NCBI GenBank assembly: GCA_963556695.1
Contig: CAUWAG010000004.1
Location: 3,596,001 to 3,660,000, forward strand
Reading direction: 5' to 3'
Length of the DNA: 64,000 nt
Source of the DNA: Anthostomella pinea
Lineage: Eukaryota; Ascomycota; Sordariomycetes; Xylariales; Xylariaceae
The stretch's first letter is position 1; each line of letters begins with the position of its first letter. Below the pieces are notes generated by a model. That model was not told the origin of the DNA. It searched no databases and was given only the letters and a program-made list of their open reading frames with translations. Of the stretch, positions 22,373-33,600 are shown in pieces. The position numbers and the translations under genes are program-made.

Positions 22373-23943
22373 TGACTGACAACAATGGTATCGGCATCTC
22401 TGGGATGAGTTGTATCTGTTGTGTCGATTTGCATTGTGGTGTCTTTGTTATTATTGCTAGGTGTTGACCCAGCTTGGTTTCTGCCTGCTTCGTTGAAGGC
22501 CTTGGATCTGGCTCTTTCTCCGGCTAGCCTTATTTCCTGGATTTGCTCCCATGTGTGCTTATGGATGGTACCTTTCACAACCTTGGGGCGGGCAGGGCAT
22601 TTGTCGAAGTTGGCAGCATGAGGTCCTTTGCAGTTGACACACTTTGGGATTGGTTTTTCGCACTCTCCCTGGTGTACTGTGTTGGCGCAGTGTGCACATA
22701 CTTGCTTTTCGCATCGGTAATTCCTACCATGGTATCTGAAGCAGCTTGCACACTGGTGAACCTTGGGGGTGTGTTGAATATGCCTTGAGGTCATTGAGTG
22801 GGCAAAAAGCGTGAATGGTTTCCTTGCTGCACTGGGCAGAGAGATTATCCATGTAGTTTCTGGATCAGAATCAATCGTGTTCTTTGAGAGTATGCACCTC
22901 AGAGGTCTGTCGCCTGTTTGGGCTTCAACTTCATCGGCAACAACAGTGTCAGTAATATCGATTGTGAACCCTTCTGCACTGATGACCTTTCTTGGGCATC
23001 CATTGACCTTGTAATGATGCCAGACTGTGTGGGTCTCAATCTTTTGTGCCTTGAGAATGTCGGCAATTTCTTCTTGGAAAGCCAGAAGCTTAGCCTGAGT
23101 TGGCTTGTCCCTTGGGTGTAAGATAAAACCAGAAGGACATCGTGTCACTTCTCTAAGCTCCTGAGGGTGGAGCTTAAGTCTTCTGTTCAGTGTAGACTTG
23201 ATTCCATAAGGCTCTAGGTGGCTATTATCCATGCGGACAAAGACCCGGAGATCATCCTGCTTCTTCTTCAGTTGGTTGGCAGTGATGAGGGCGCCAGGCT
23301 GTGTTTTCTTCATGGTAGTGTTGACTGTCCATGGATGCTGTCGTTGGCCAGAGGAGACAGCTTGGGCGAAGGTCATGGTGGGCTTCCCTATCCCTATCCC
23401 GCCAGGAGTGGTCTTTCTTTTGGGCAGATCTCGGGTTTCCAGCCACTCGTTCAGGCATTTGGAGAAGAAAGCGCTGAACTCCTTGGCATGAGAGTATAGT
23501 TCGGTTCCAGCTTTTTCCAGTGTCTTATCGACTGCTGCAGCACACTCTTGAAACATTGTCATCCTGGCTTCATAGAGATGCTTGTCTTTAGCCAGTATTT
23601 TGGCTACTTGGTCCTGGCACTTTGAGGAAGAGACCTTGTTCCCTGTATCGCCTCCAATGGCTTGGTCTGTAGAGATTTCGTTTGATTGAGGTACTTCCAT
23701 ATCAATGATGCTGCTAGTATTAATATTTCGGGATTTTCCTTTCAGAGGGGAAACAATGGTGAAGTCAGCCTCAGAGACTTGTGACGGGCTGCTGTTGATG
23801 TCGTCGAGCAGTGCCTGGCGGAGCTTGCTTGGGGTTGCCGGGCCATATGTTCTTTTAGGGACCGGGGATTTGAGCACGCCGCCAGTAGTCGTCTTTGGGA
23901 CGGCCACTGGCGTATTTGGGGGCCTATCGTGAAGGGGTGCCAT
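22366..23943 (-). CDS. LINE-B ORF1: gag-like nucleic-acid-binding protein
   Basis: An uninterrupted 525-codon ORF. The N-terminus is Pro/Thr-rich (NTPVAVPKTTTGG). A charged middle follows (KDKHLYEARMTMFQECAAA), then an RRM-like stretch around QDDLRVFVRMDN. Cys/His knuckles near residues 400-470 read CASCFRYHGRNYRC, CAHCANTVHQGEC and CVNCKGPHAANFDKC. In this family ORF1 binds the element RNA and forms the RNP with ORF2. No defect was seen. The stop codon overlaps the ORF2 start. Confidence 0.9.
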   Translation of the reverse strand: MAPLHDRPPNTPVAVPKTTTGGVLKSPVPKRTYGPATPSKLRQALLDDINSSPSQVSEADFTIVSPLKGKSRNINTSSIIDMEVPQSNEISTDQAIGGDTGNKVSSSKCQDQVAKILAKDKHLYEARMTMFQECAAAVDKTLEKAGTELYSHAKEFSAFFSKCLNEWLETRDLPKRKTTPGGIGIGKPTMTFAQAVSSGQRQHPWTVNTTMKKTQPGALITANQLKKKQDDLRVFVRMDNSHLEPYGIKSTLNRRLKLHPQELREVTRCPSGFILHPRDKPTQAKLLAFQEEIADILKAQKIETHTVWHHYKVNGCPRKVISAEGFTIDITDTVVADEVEAQTGDRPLRCILSKNTIDSDPETTWIISLPSAARKPFTLFAHSMTSRHIQHTPKVHQCASCFRYHGRNYRCEKQVCAHCANTVHQGECEKPIPKCVNCKGPHAANFDKCPARPKVVKGTIHKHTWEQIQEIRLAGERARSKAFNEAGRNQAGSTPSNNNKDTTMQIDTTDTTHPRDADTIVVSQC

Positions 23944-24087
23944 CCAGCTTGTGAGAAAAATTTTCTGCGCCTTGGCAAGGATAGTCAGGTACTGAAATAA
24001 ATGCCTGTTTTAGTGCAGATATAGAGGTTGCGCCCTAACAGCGGGGCGCCAAGAAAAATAGTTGTTTTTGGTAAGAGTGTGTTTTTT

Positions 24088-24101
24088 GGACGTTTTCACA
24101 G
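24088..24101. repeat. Target-site duplication of LINE-B, right copy
   Basis: Same 14 bases as 18463-18476; marks the 5' end of the minus-strand element. Confidence 0.9.
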
Positions 24102-24179
24102 GATACAGTGTTCGGGCTAGTGAATCTGGTAATCAACTTACGGCACGTCATTCAAGTTGGAGTGCGCAAAAGACTGCCC

Positions 24180-24186
24180 TTATATA
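24180..24186 (-). promoter_or_regulatory. TATA box, probably of the small gene at 17962-18385
   Basis: The minus strand reads GGCGGTATATAAGGGCAG, a strong TATA element. Without LINE-B it would lie about 155 bases upstream of the ATG at 18385, with no other candidate gene start nearby on this strand. The insertion of 5.6 kb now separates them. Assignment by position only. Confidence 0.45.
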
Positions 24187-24719
24187 CCGCCCACCGCGAC
24201 TTCCATCTGGATGGTGTTCATGAAACGAGCAGACGGCGAGCACCTGCTGCGGCACTGCCAGGCGACGTGTTTTTCTGGGGGCAATCTATCACCAATGAAG
24301 CTTCTCGGTGACGAATTTTGGTTCTGTGTTTAGCCAATCGGAAGCAGAAGACTCTGTTGAGGTTGAGGCGGCGGGATGGGCAGTGCCGTGAACGGTGACA
24401 CTGCAACCAGAGTATGTATCCCTGCAGTTCGGTCTTGTAATTGACCACACATCGTCTTCCTACCTATGCAGTCAGCGACTGATTGAATATTCAGATATTG
24501 GACTCGACCTGAGAGCATTTGTGTGAGGCCCTGGCTGCATAGCGATAGATTTGGCTCCCGTAACCAGATTTTCCATCTGCATCGCCATTAAGTACCGCCC
24601 AGCATGGTGTCCGGCAATTGGGAAGGACACAAATCGACCTTAGTGAATCAGTCCCTCCTGAAAAGCGCCCACCTCATGGAATAGCTACTCATATGAGAGA
24701 ACTGTTGTGAAGATGGGGA
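24187..24719. other. Intergenic border between genic DNA and the AT-rich block
   Basis: About 530 bases of balanced composition with only short unsupported ORFs. After 24720 composition turns sharply to A/T. No RNA or repeat was recognised. Confidence 0.4.
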
Positions 24720-26221
24720 CCTTACATAGGTGGATAGGGGGTTGTTTAGTGGATAGGGATAGCGGTAGCAACAGTAAATAAGGAGGATGAATAGGGGTAG
24801 CAGTATAAGGAGTAATAGGGGCTTCAAGGGTTGGTATAGTGGGCGTTTTAAGGGATAAATTTTCGATATTGTATTTAGCGTATTAAATCTGAATAAAACC
24901 GTAATAAGGTGGTTGTTGCGGCTAAATATATATTAAATTTTCCTTTATTACCGTATATGCTGAATAGTTACGAAAATAAGGCTTAATATTACGAAATCGT
25001 TAGTTAAATTAAAAAAAAAACAGTACGGCTATTTTATACGGATCCGTTTATTATTATTATTACGAAAGTAATAGCTACTTTGAATACTGGTACTGTATTT
25101 ATTTAATATTCTTTCGTAATCTTTTTACAAAATAAAAAGATTAACAAGTAACAAAATACCTTTAATAAGATAAAAACCAGGTTTAAAGTTTTTTTTCCCG
25201 TTATTTCATAGTTTATGAATTTATTTGTACATAGTTTAAGACTATATATATATATATCTACATATATTTATTTATACAAGAGTAAAGCTTTTTGTTTTAT
25301 TTTAATATATATATATATATTTATATTATAATATATCATACCTTTTTTCAATGTTTATTACATTTTTAAAATCTTTAAATATTAGTTTAACAAGTTCTTT
25401 ATTTAATATATTAAGACGTAAATAGACGTATAAAAAAACTTGAATATATTCGTAATTTATAATAATCGCTGCTAACGGCGCGAAAGGATACTAAATAATA
25501 AGTACTTAAAAAGACCTAAAAGAATTATTAAATAAAGTTTAAAGCTGCTATAAGACTTATTGACACTTTATTAAAAGAATTCTTAAACTTTACGCTTTAA
25601 TAGTTAACCGATCTTAATAAAAAAGCCATTTAACGCGTATAAAACGGCCGTTCCTCCCTTTTTACTTCCTTTATAATCACCATCCAAAACATTATTGTAA
25701 TGATATCTTTTAACATTACATTTCATATAATGATTAAGCAATAATTAAGATTTCAACGTAAGTTTACTAGCCCGTATTTACTCGAACGACATATCGTTAA
25801 TACATCTTGATATTTAATATGTTAATTAATATTTTATATATATTAATCTTATTAAAAATAAAAAGCGAAAAGATATTTACAGAAAAGATCTTATTAGTCA
25901 TTTTAAAAAGATATACCGTATTTACCGTGCCGAAAGTTAAATACAAGTATATCGATCGTACAATAAAAAGATTAAAAAAATATAAGATAATAAGTTATAC
26001 GACGGTATTAAAAACAAATTATCGAACTCTATAAGTTATATAAAATGCAGGTTATTAAAAGCTATAGTAACGAGTAAAGCCGGTTTATATTCGAATTATA
26101 AATGTAAAAAATAAAAAGATCGGCTTATAGCTCGAATTCGTAGCGACGATTTAACGTTAAAATCGGAGGAAGCCTTGAAGAAATATTTATATTATAAGCG
26201 TAAAGTTTATTTTAAACCGTA
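24720..26221. other. AT-rich gene-free block, probably RIP-decayed repeat (left of pogo element)
   Basis: Long runs of A and T, TA-microsatellite (about 25243-25256 and 25305-25320), homopolymers and very few C or G except in TpA-rich contexts. The only sizeable ORF (25807-26034) is Lys/Ile/Tyr-rich, as expected from translated AT-rich DNA. This composition is the classic end state of repeat-induced point mutation in Pezizomycotina. The original element type is no longer readable. Confidence 0.6.
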
Positions 26222-26275
26222 ACGTAGCTGACAAGCGAGTTGACATTACAAGCGAGTTGGCACTCGTCATGAACT
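26222..26275. repeat. Left terminal inverted repeat of the pogo element
   Basis: Begins ACGTAGCTGACAAGCGAGTT. The first 54 bases are the exact reverse complement of 28028-28081; similarity continues about seven bases more with one mismatch. The repeat contains ACAAGCGAGTTG twice in direct orientation, a likely pair of transposase-binding sites. Confidence 0.93.
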
Positions 26276-26327
26276 CTCCAACTGCCATGTCAAATAACTT
26301 CACCACAACGCATTCAGTTCAATTCAA

Positions 26328-28034
26328 TCAATCGGATTCCTCTTCCTCAGAGGTTTCTATCTCTATTGTACAAGTTCGCGCATTATGGCCAGTATTGCCG
26401 CAAACGCCACACCGTCGCCCACACGCTGCCGCCCGCCTCGGACGACGACTACCTTCACCCATTTCCTGTTTTGCCAGCTCAGTACCATCCTTTGTAGCCT
26501 GAAGATCTACTGCATCTTTAACGGAAAGTATTCCTCCTTTCACTAGACGTTTGTTTTTTATTCTCCAATGTTTACTTAGTAGGTGATTGGCCTTTTCTAG
26601 TTCGCGGACCCAGGAATCAACCAAAGCGACCTTATGCATAAGACCGTATGTAGCCTTCGAAAATGAGCTCAACGCATCAACTATTGATGTAGGTGAGCTT
26701 CCCTGGTGGTTTCTGACTCGGTTTTGGATATAAACCGATTGGTTTACCGCTTCGTTAATGGTGGTAGGCGTCTTCGAAGTCCAAGTAGTGGGTGGCAGAT
26801 TGGGGTCTGGCGACGGTGTTCGTATGACAGCGATAGCATCCAGCTTTGAAATGACACTCTCTGGGTCAAAAGGAACAAGCCCAGTGGCACTGAAACCTGC
26901 TCGAATGTTTCTTGGCGTCATAGCAGCGTTGTGTGTTTCACAAAACGCTGCAAGGAAGTCCTCCTTCGAAACGTGGGTTATATGACGCCGGATGAGATCC
27001 TCAATCATGCGACCGTAAGCTCGTTTGAGCGGGCTAAAACAGCCGATATCTAGAGGCTGGAGCCTGTGTGACAAGTGGGCAGGCATACAAAGGGTGATAA
27101 TGCCGTTGTTCTGACAATAATTCTCAAAGACCTGGGAATGGTGGCTTTCGTGATCATCTAGGATGAGGAGGCATTTATCGGCAGTCATACGCGGTCTGGT
27201 ATACTTGTCGAAATGCTGAATCCATTCCAAACCAATCTCATTCGTGGTCCACCCGTTGTCGGACACGGCCACCTTCCAATCGCGTGGTAATATTGTGTCG
27301 CGATACAATGACGCGAGGTGGGTTTTGCCCTGTAGAATGATGAACGGCGGGACCACCCAACCATCAGCATTAACAGCAGAGATTGCTGTAGATCATTCCC
27401 TGTTGCCTTGCTGAGCTTGTCTAGGCCTGTCACGTCTTTCAGCGCTTATAACGACCATGCCGGACCCAATAATGCCCATCATAAACCCAGTCTCGTCGAA
27501 GTTGTAAGTATCCGCGTCTTGGATACCATGTTTTGCGACTGCCGCTGCAATTTGGCAAAACCACGCGCGATATGCGTCTGGATCCTCGTTCAAGACCCTC
27601 TGGTAGTCTATCTTCCGATGAAAACGCGTCCAGAGGCCTGGTATACGTTTGATGAAGTTCCGTGTCTAGTTCTTTCCAACGCGTCCAGCCCCACGCGCCG
27701 CCAACAATTGATTCGCCATATCTTCAACATAACTGTACCGGGGCGGAAATACTCGCGCATCCAGGTCGAGAATGAAGGAACAAATGGCATTCTCTTCGGA
27801 AACCATAAGTTTCAAAGTATTGGGCATGCTGTCGCGTCGTGATGGCATTCCTTTGACTTTATTGCTCAAAGTGGAACGAGGGACGTTGAAGAGTTTCACA
27901 AGCTGAAATATAGGAATATGAGGGTCACGTCGTTTAGCTTGAACAGCTAGCTGCAAGTCTGATTTGTTATAACGCGGTGCCATTGTTGTTGGTGGAGATA
28001 TGATGGTTTGAATCGTATTGGTTGGAAAGTTCAT
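26328..28034 (-). pseudogene. Pogo/Fot1 transposase (CENP-B-like HTH plus DDE), two nonsense codons
   Basis: One frame from the ATG at 28034 (inside the right TIR) or 27983 (MAPRYNKSD) to the stop at 26328, about 570 codons. The N-terminal helix-turn-helix DNA-binding region includes QLVKLFNVPRSTLSNKVKG. The catalytic acids are in TYNFDETGFMMG, CLLILDDHESH and LQPLDIGCF, all present. The C-terminus has a CCHC knuckle (CGVCGNTGHNARTC) typical of fungal members. Stops are TAG at 27669-27667 (VGKN*TRNF, where relatives have Trp) and TGA at about 27384-27382 (NRE*STAISAV, again a Trp position). Both need one G to A change from TGG. Confidence 0.88.
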
Positions 28035-28081
28035 GACGAGTGCCAACTCGCTTGTAATGTCAACTCGCTTGTCAGCTACGT
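28028..28081. repeat. Right terminal inverted repeat of the pogo element
   Basis: Reverse complement of 26222-26275. It contains the first possible start codon of the transposase (28034-28032), so the repeat doubles as leader sequence. Confidence 0.93.
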
Positions 28082-29934
28082 TATAATATTTTATTTAATA
28101 AAGTATTTCTTTTTACACTTATCGTTTTTGTATAAGTCTTTTAAAAGGTTTATATATATGAGACAAAGTTTATTTTAATATAACAATAAGCGGTTTTAAC
28201 GTTATATTATATTATTAGCTAGCTTTTATGAATTCTTTTTATTAATAATATATATTAAGATTTTAATCTCAATATATTTAAAAAGGCTTTAACATATTTT
28301 TGGGGAATTTTTAATCAAAGCCTTGTATAACCTATTTAAATCTAAATAGAAAAACTTTCTCTCGTTTATTACGTAAAATAATAATATAAAATTTAAATTT
28401 ATTATAAGCTTTTCTTTTTTTATTTATTTTTCCTTTATAAAGTATATTCTTTTTAAAAAGCTAAAATAATTCAATCATAATTATAAAGTTCGTTAGTTAT
28501 AGCTATTATTATAGAGTTGTACTTTTTATTAATCTGAGCTTTTTTTTAAAGATATTTTAAAGTAATATTACTTATAACTTTAAAAAAAAAGTTTATTAAT
28601 TTTATATATCTTTTAACTTTTAATTAAACCTTTTTTATACTGTGTATTTTATTCGTATTGTTTTCAATATGATTTTATTCTTTAATCCGTTAATTCTTTT
28701 ACTTACGAACTTTATTAGCTATTTAAAGAAAAACCCTTAATACTTTATTCTAAGTAGTGTTTTTAAAATTTATAATTTTATTTCTTAAAGAGGTATTTTT
28801 GTCGAGTTTTAAATAAATATTAATAATAAAAGTAAGTTAGCTTAGTCCTTTATTTTATTTCTTACTTAATAAAAGCGTATTTTAAAAAAATACTTTATAA
28901 CATAGCTACTAGCTATATATCGCTTAGTAAGTTGTTTTTTAACTTATTATTATTATTATCTTTATTCTTTTTCTAATTATTTAAATTATTTCAAAAGTAA
29001 TTTTTCTAAATATATTTATTAAAGGCTTTATTATTGGCCGATAAAGTTTATTTTGTTTTTAACCTCTTTTATGTTTATTTTAGTAACTTATTTTATTTAT
29101 AAAAAAATCTTTAACCTATATATAATGGTTAATTAAATCCTAAATTTCATAAATTTTATAATTCTTTTTGTAATTATATATTACGGTTTTATTAAAACGC
29201 CTCTTAAATTTTATTTTATTTTATTAAGTTTTATAATATTTTACAGATTTTTACCCGATAATATTAATCATATTCGCTTTAATGCTATAAAATATTTCGT
29301 ATAAAGTCATGAGATTTAATCTTTTATAAAAACTCTTATTATATTAATATATAATAATAAGTAACGTTTTTATATAAAAAGCTTTCTAAACGGATTTGAT
29401 ACAATAAAGCTTTTTATTTATTTATCAAAATCAAATGAAGTCTTTATATAAACCTATTTTATTTATTGACAAATAAAAAATACGTTTATGTATTATTTTA
29501 TATTTATTTAATAAAATTTGGAAATTTGTAGTTACGTATTTACTTTTGTTATTTATAAATAGGGGTTTTCAATTCTATCTAACTAGTTATATTATTATTA
29601 GCTTTATTTATAAACTTAATAAATGCTTTTAAACCTCCAATTTCAATTTTAGATAGTTTTCTTTCAATATATTTAGATTTTTTATACGAAACCGTTCCAT
29701 AATATTCATAGTTATTATATATAAGAAATAATAAAGCTTTGAAAAAAATTTTAACCCTTTGAAAAACTTTATAATCTTTTTTATTTTTAAACTATTTATT
29801 TATTTTATTTATAAATTTAGCTTAAAAACAAATCTTATATAAGGGTTTCATTTATACTTATAGTTTTTTTATAAAAAACCATTTCTTTATTTCAATAAGC
29901 AAAGAAGATAAAGGCAAATTCAATATAGCCGAAC
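28082..29934. other. AT-rich gene-free block between pogo and Copia elements
   Basis: 1.85 kb of A/T-dominated sequence (TTTATT, TTAATA runs) with no ORF of note on either strand. It looks like the continuation of the decayed repeat interrupted by the pogo insertion. No domain can be read. Confidence 0.6.
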
Positions 29935-30138
29935 TGTTGGATCCATGCGATTCCAGCCTGCAAACCATCTATACCAGGACCCACATGTATGATTAGATAA
30001 GTGATCAGATACCGGATTGCGAGGTCAATTAGCCAGACCTTCAGGTCCAGCTAGACCTCCCAATCCAACTATCAGCAACATCATGACCTTGACCCCATAC
30101 TCGAGTATTATGATTGATCGTTCAAGCCTGTTCCAACA
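29935..30138. repeat. Left LTR of the Copia element
   Basis: 204 bases, TGTTGG...CCAACA. The first about 65 and last about 90 bases nearly match the right LTR, but the middle (about 30002-30060) differs by more than simple transitions. Confidence 0.92.
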
Positions 30139-30146
30139 CTGATCAG

Positions 30147-30166
30147 TGTTGTCTTCTAAGACAACA
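30147..30166. other. Perfect hairpin just after the left LTR
   Basis: TGTTGTCTT, two bases, then AAGACAACA: a 9-bp stem with a 2-nt loop about nine bases inside the left LTR, where the primer-binding site is expected. It could be a leader RNA structure used for dimerisation, packaging or priming; that role is inference. Confidence 0.5.
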
Positions 30167-30419
30167 CAGATAAGCAAGGAAAAGAAGAGGTCTTACTGTA
30201 TCAACGTTCTTGACACGAGACTCGGGATACAGCCAAAGATCTGGATCTTCTGTCGCAAACGTTCCTCAAGAGGCGATTCGAGGCACAGCACGAGATCCGA
30301 GGTTTTCTACTGCAAACGTTCCTCCAGAGGAGGCGCTCAAGGCAATAGATTACGCTGCAATCACAGCAATACTCATATCCCGCGCGGCAGCACAGACTGT
30401 TGACAGAACCCTCCCCCAC

Positions 30420-30660
30420 ACATCCATCTGACGCGCCCGTCCGACACACGCCCATCCGACACAAGCCAGATTGTTGACAGAACCACCTGACACACATCCA
30501 TCCGACACGCCCATCCCACACGCCTATCCCACACGCCCATCCGACACGTGCCCATCTGACACGTCCATCCGACACGTCCATCCGACACGTCCATCCGACA
30601 CGTCCATCCGACACGCCCATATCCAACACAAGTACATCCGACACGAGTACATCCGACAAG
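30420..30660 (+). repeat. Degenerate 12-13-bp tandem repeat in the Copia leader
   Basis: Repeats of the type CATCCGACACG(T/C)CC, most regular at about 30560-30615 and looser upstream. The last unit runs straight into the Gag ATG at 30661. A second repeated motif, GCAAACGTTCCTC(A/C)AGAGG, occurs further upstream near 30256 and 30312. The region lies between the LTR and gag and is non-coding in the polyprotein frame. Confidence 0.75.
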
Positions 30661-33600
30661 ATGGCCTCCAGCAATGACAACAGCAAAATCCAAGTCGCTC
30701 AAGACCCTGCAGACATTGTGAGAGATAAGAAGCTACGATATCTCAGCGACCGCAACCTATATGTCAACCTTGTCGACCTCATTGATCTTGATCGCATCAA
30801 ATTTGGAAAACAAGTCGACCTTGAATATGGCGAGGATACCCATTTCAACTCGTACACCTTGTCATGTATCGACCGCTATAATAATGCTAAGACGCCCGTC
30901 CCCTTTGAGATTCACAAGACATTCCAGATGGACTTTGAGAACTGGACAAAGGCAGACTTCGAGAAGGTTGAGCGCACCATACGAGGCATCTTCAGGAAAT
31001 GCCTCAACTCTAAAGGAATCTATCTAGGCAAAGCAAACCACTCCATCACAGACACCCTTGCCAATCTTGTCACCGCAGAAGACCTCCCAATTTAGGATAA
31101 AGTCTTACTTGACAGAATAAGAACTGCTTATCCACACCCAAATGTCTGGAAAATCATTGATATCTGTATAGCTACACAGACTGATGCTCCCAATGCTGAT
31201 ACCCCAAATTTGATTGATTCTCATGATGACATCCCTTCTGTTACCGCCGAACATACATCACAAAAGACTATCCCAGATCTAAATCTAGCCCAGTACCGGA
31301 ATCCCTCACTACCACAAATCCCAACGGCATATGCAACCGGCAACTTCATGCCCGATCCTCGGCACATCGCTATCACACCAGACCCTGGCTTCGGAACATA
31401 CCAGCAGCACAACCAATGGCTACAGAATCAACCACCTGATCCATATACCCAGATTCCCCCTATCCCAGTGCTCAACGAGGACCTAGCTCCTGGAACAATC
31501 GCAACATTTGCCAAGATCTGGAAAGAGAAGAACTGCTACTCAGGACGACCCTACAATATTCTGGATGACAAGATACGCTACTTCCTAAACACATGTTCTA
31601 CCATTGGCATCAAACCTGGCCAGTTCCACGCAGTATTCCCCCAAGTCCTCACTGGCACAGCTCAAGAATACTTCATGCACCATATCAGCCGTCACTCGAT
31701 GTTCTCAGACATGTACAACCGTCTCAAGGCACATTTTGACACAGAAGTCAACAAGACTCAATATCATCGCGATTGGTCGGCAATCACCTATATCAACATG
31801 AAGGCACGACCTGAGAACGCTGGCAAGACCGGCATGGAGATCCTTGAGGCACTCCTTGGCAAACTGCAACTCTGTCAACGTGCCCTTGGCCCTTCGTATC
31901 TAGGCGAGACACAGCTGATTGCAGTTGTGGAACGCGCCTGCCGTGGTATCAAAGAATTTAATTATGCCTTGTTCACTCCTTTACACACGTTTGAAGCTCT
32001 TGCTTCAAACCTCTGACAATCACTCCAGACCTCTGAAGACTCAGCTGACAGCGCCCAGCATACTACCAATCAGTACTTTACTGATCGCAAGTTTCACCGG
32101 CGGAAAGACAAGCAATACGGTAAACAAGATGGCAATGTTACCAGACGTTGTTATATCTGTAGTGACCCTGACTGTCGATCGTGGAAGCATTCTCTAGAGG
32201 AACAGCGGAAATCCAAAGAGAAATGGCGACATGATCAACAATTCCGTGGACGACCGACCACAGGCCCTGCCTACATCCATTTCCTGGCCGACTACGAGTC
32301 AGATCTTGACTCAGACCCCGATGATACGCATGACCAACACGTCATGGATTCCAGAAGCGACAGCAGTGACGATGCTGTCCAATATCTCACAGCCACCTTA
32401 CTTAGCGACCGAGCATTCCAACATTCAATCACTGCCACGGACAACTTGCAAGTTGGATTCAAGTCTGACAGTTTCACACTGGATAGATACGCCAGTTCTA
32501 CATTCCAAGGAATTATACCTGATTCTGGCGCTGCTTCTGTTTCAACAGTCGGCAAGGGTCAGTTCCTAGCCTTACAGCGCGAGCTACCCTCAGTTTTACT
32601 CGATAAATCACGCACTGGAAAAGCTACGGTTAAATTCGGTGGGGGACAGCCTTTAAATTCCCTCGGCACGATCCATGTTGACACCCCCATTGGAGACGTA
32701 ACTTTTCACGTCGTTGACACCCAAACTCCCTTCCTCCTCTGCCTGAAAGACTTCGACAAGCTTGGCGTAATGTTTGACAATATTATCAATAGGATGATCC
32801 GACTGCGAGATGGCAAGTCCATCCCGATCACCCGTAAATGGGGCCACCCCTGGTTCTTCCCCTCAGCAATGACAACCGCATCAACCGGTGTTTTCCTGAC
32901 AGAAGCTGAACTACGACGCGTTCATACCCAATTTGGACACCCTTCCGTCGGCAAGCTTTACAAGCTCCTGGAGAAATCTGGCAACGAAGCTGATTGAGAT
33001 GCTATTGCAATGATCAACAAGTTTTGCCATCATTGCCAGATCAAAGGCCCGTCACCACAGCGGTTCAAGTTTTCCATCAAGAAGGATGTTGATTTTAACT
33101 ACGAAGTCATTGTTGACGTCATGTACTTGGATAGCAAGCCCGTCCTTCACTGCGTTGACGCCGCCACAACGTTCCAAGCAGCCCAATTCCTCCCTAACCT
33201 GTCTGCCAAGGAGACCTGGGAAGCACTGAAACGATGTTGGATTGACACCTATCTTGGCCCTCCAGATGTCCTAACGTACAACGCTGGTACCAACTTTGCA
33301 GCCACAGAATTCCGAGCTGAAGCCCGATTGCTTGGAATCACCTGTCATCAGATTCCCGTCGAAGCTCATTGATCGATTGGCAAGGTTGAACGGTATCATA
33401 CCCCCATTCGACGCTCTTACGAGATCATCCGAGCCGAATCATCCGGGATCTCTCGAGAAGCTGCCCTGCAGATGGCAGTAAAAGCCGTGAACGATACCGC
33501 CGGTCCTGATGGCCTTGTACCAACACTCTTGGTCTTTGGAGCCTATCCACGCGTTACAATAGATTCACCCCCGACACAATCGCAACTTCAACGTGCCCAG

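Larger units (their letters stand above)
18477..24087 (-). mobile_element. LINE-B: nearly intact Tad-like non-LTR retrotransposon
   Basis: A 5,611-bp element on the minus strand with a 14-bp target duplication, an intact ORF1 (23943-22366), ORF2 (22372-18683) overlapping it by seven bases (ATGTTAG), and a 3' tail of AAAC repeats. Domain order ORF1-CCHC, then endonuclease-RT-RNase H, places it in the Tad/I-like group common in fungi. Only one premature stop was seen, in ORF2 at 21955-21953. It lies 1.7 kb from LINE-A in inverted orientation. Confidence 0.93.
26222..28081 (-). mobile_element. Pogo/Fot1-type DNA transposon, complete with TIRs and TA target site
   Basis: A 1,860-bp element flanked by TA at 26220-26221 and 28082-28083, with inverted repeats identical for 54 bp. 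It carries one transposase ORF on the minus strand. It lies inside the AT-rich block but keeps normal base composition, so it inserted after most of the surrounding decay, or escaped it. The transposase has two nonsense codons, so this copy is non-autonomous. Confidence 0.93.

Noticed and set aside
25807..26034. 75-codon ORF in the AT-rich block
   Set aside because: Composition (Lys, Ile, Tyr, Leu) is that of translated A/T-rich DNA, with no conserved motif.
30420..30660. CRISPR-like array
   Set aside because: The units are 12-13 bp, contiguous and without spacers, in a eukaryotic retrotransposon leader.
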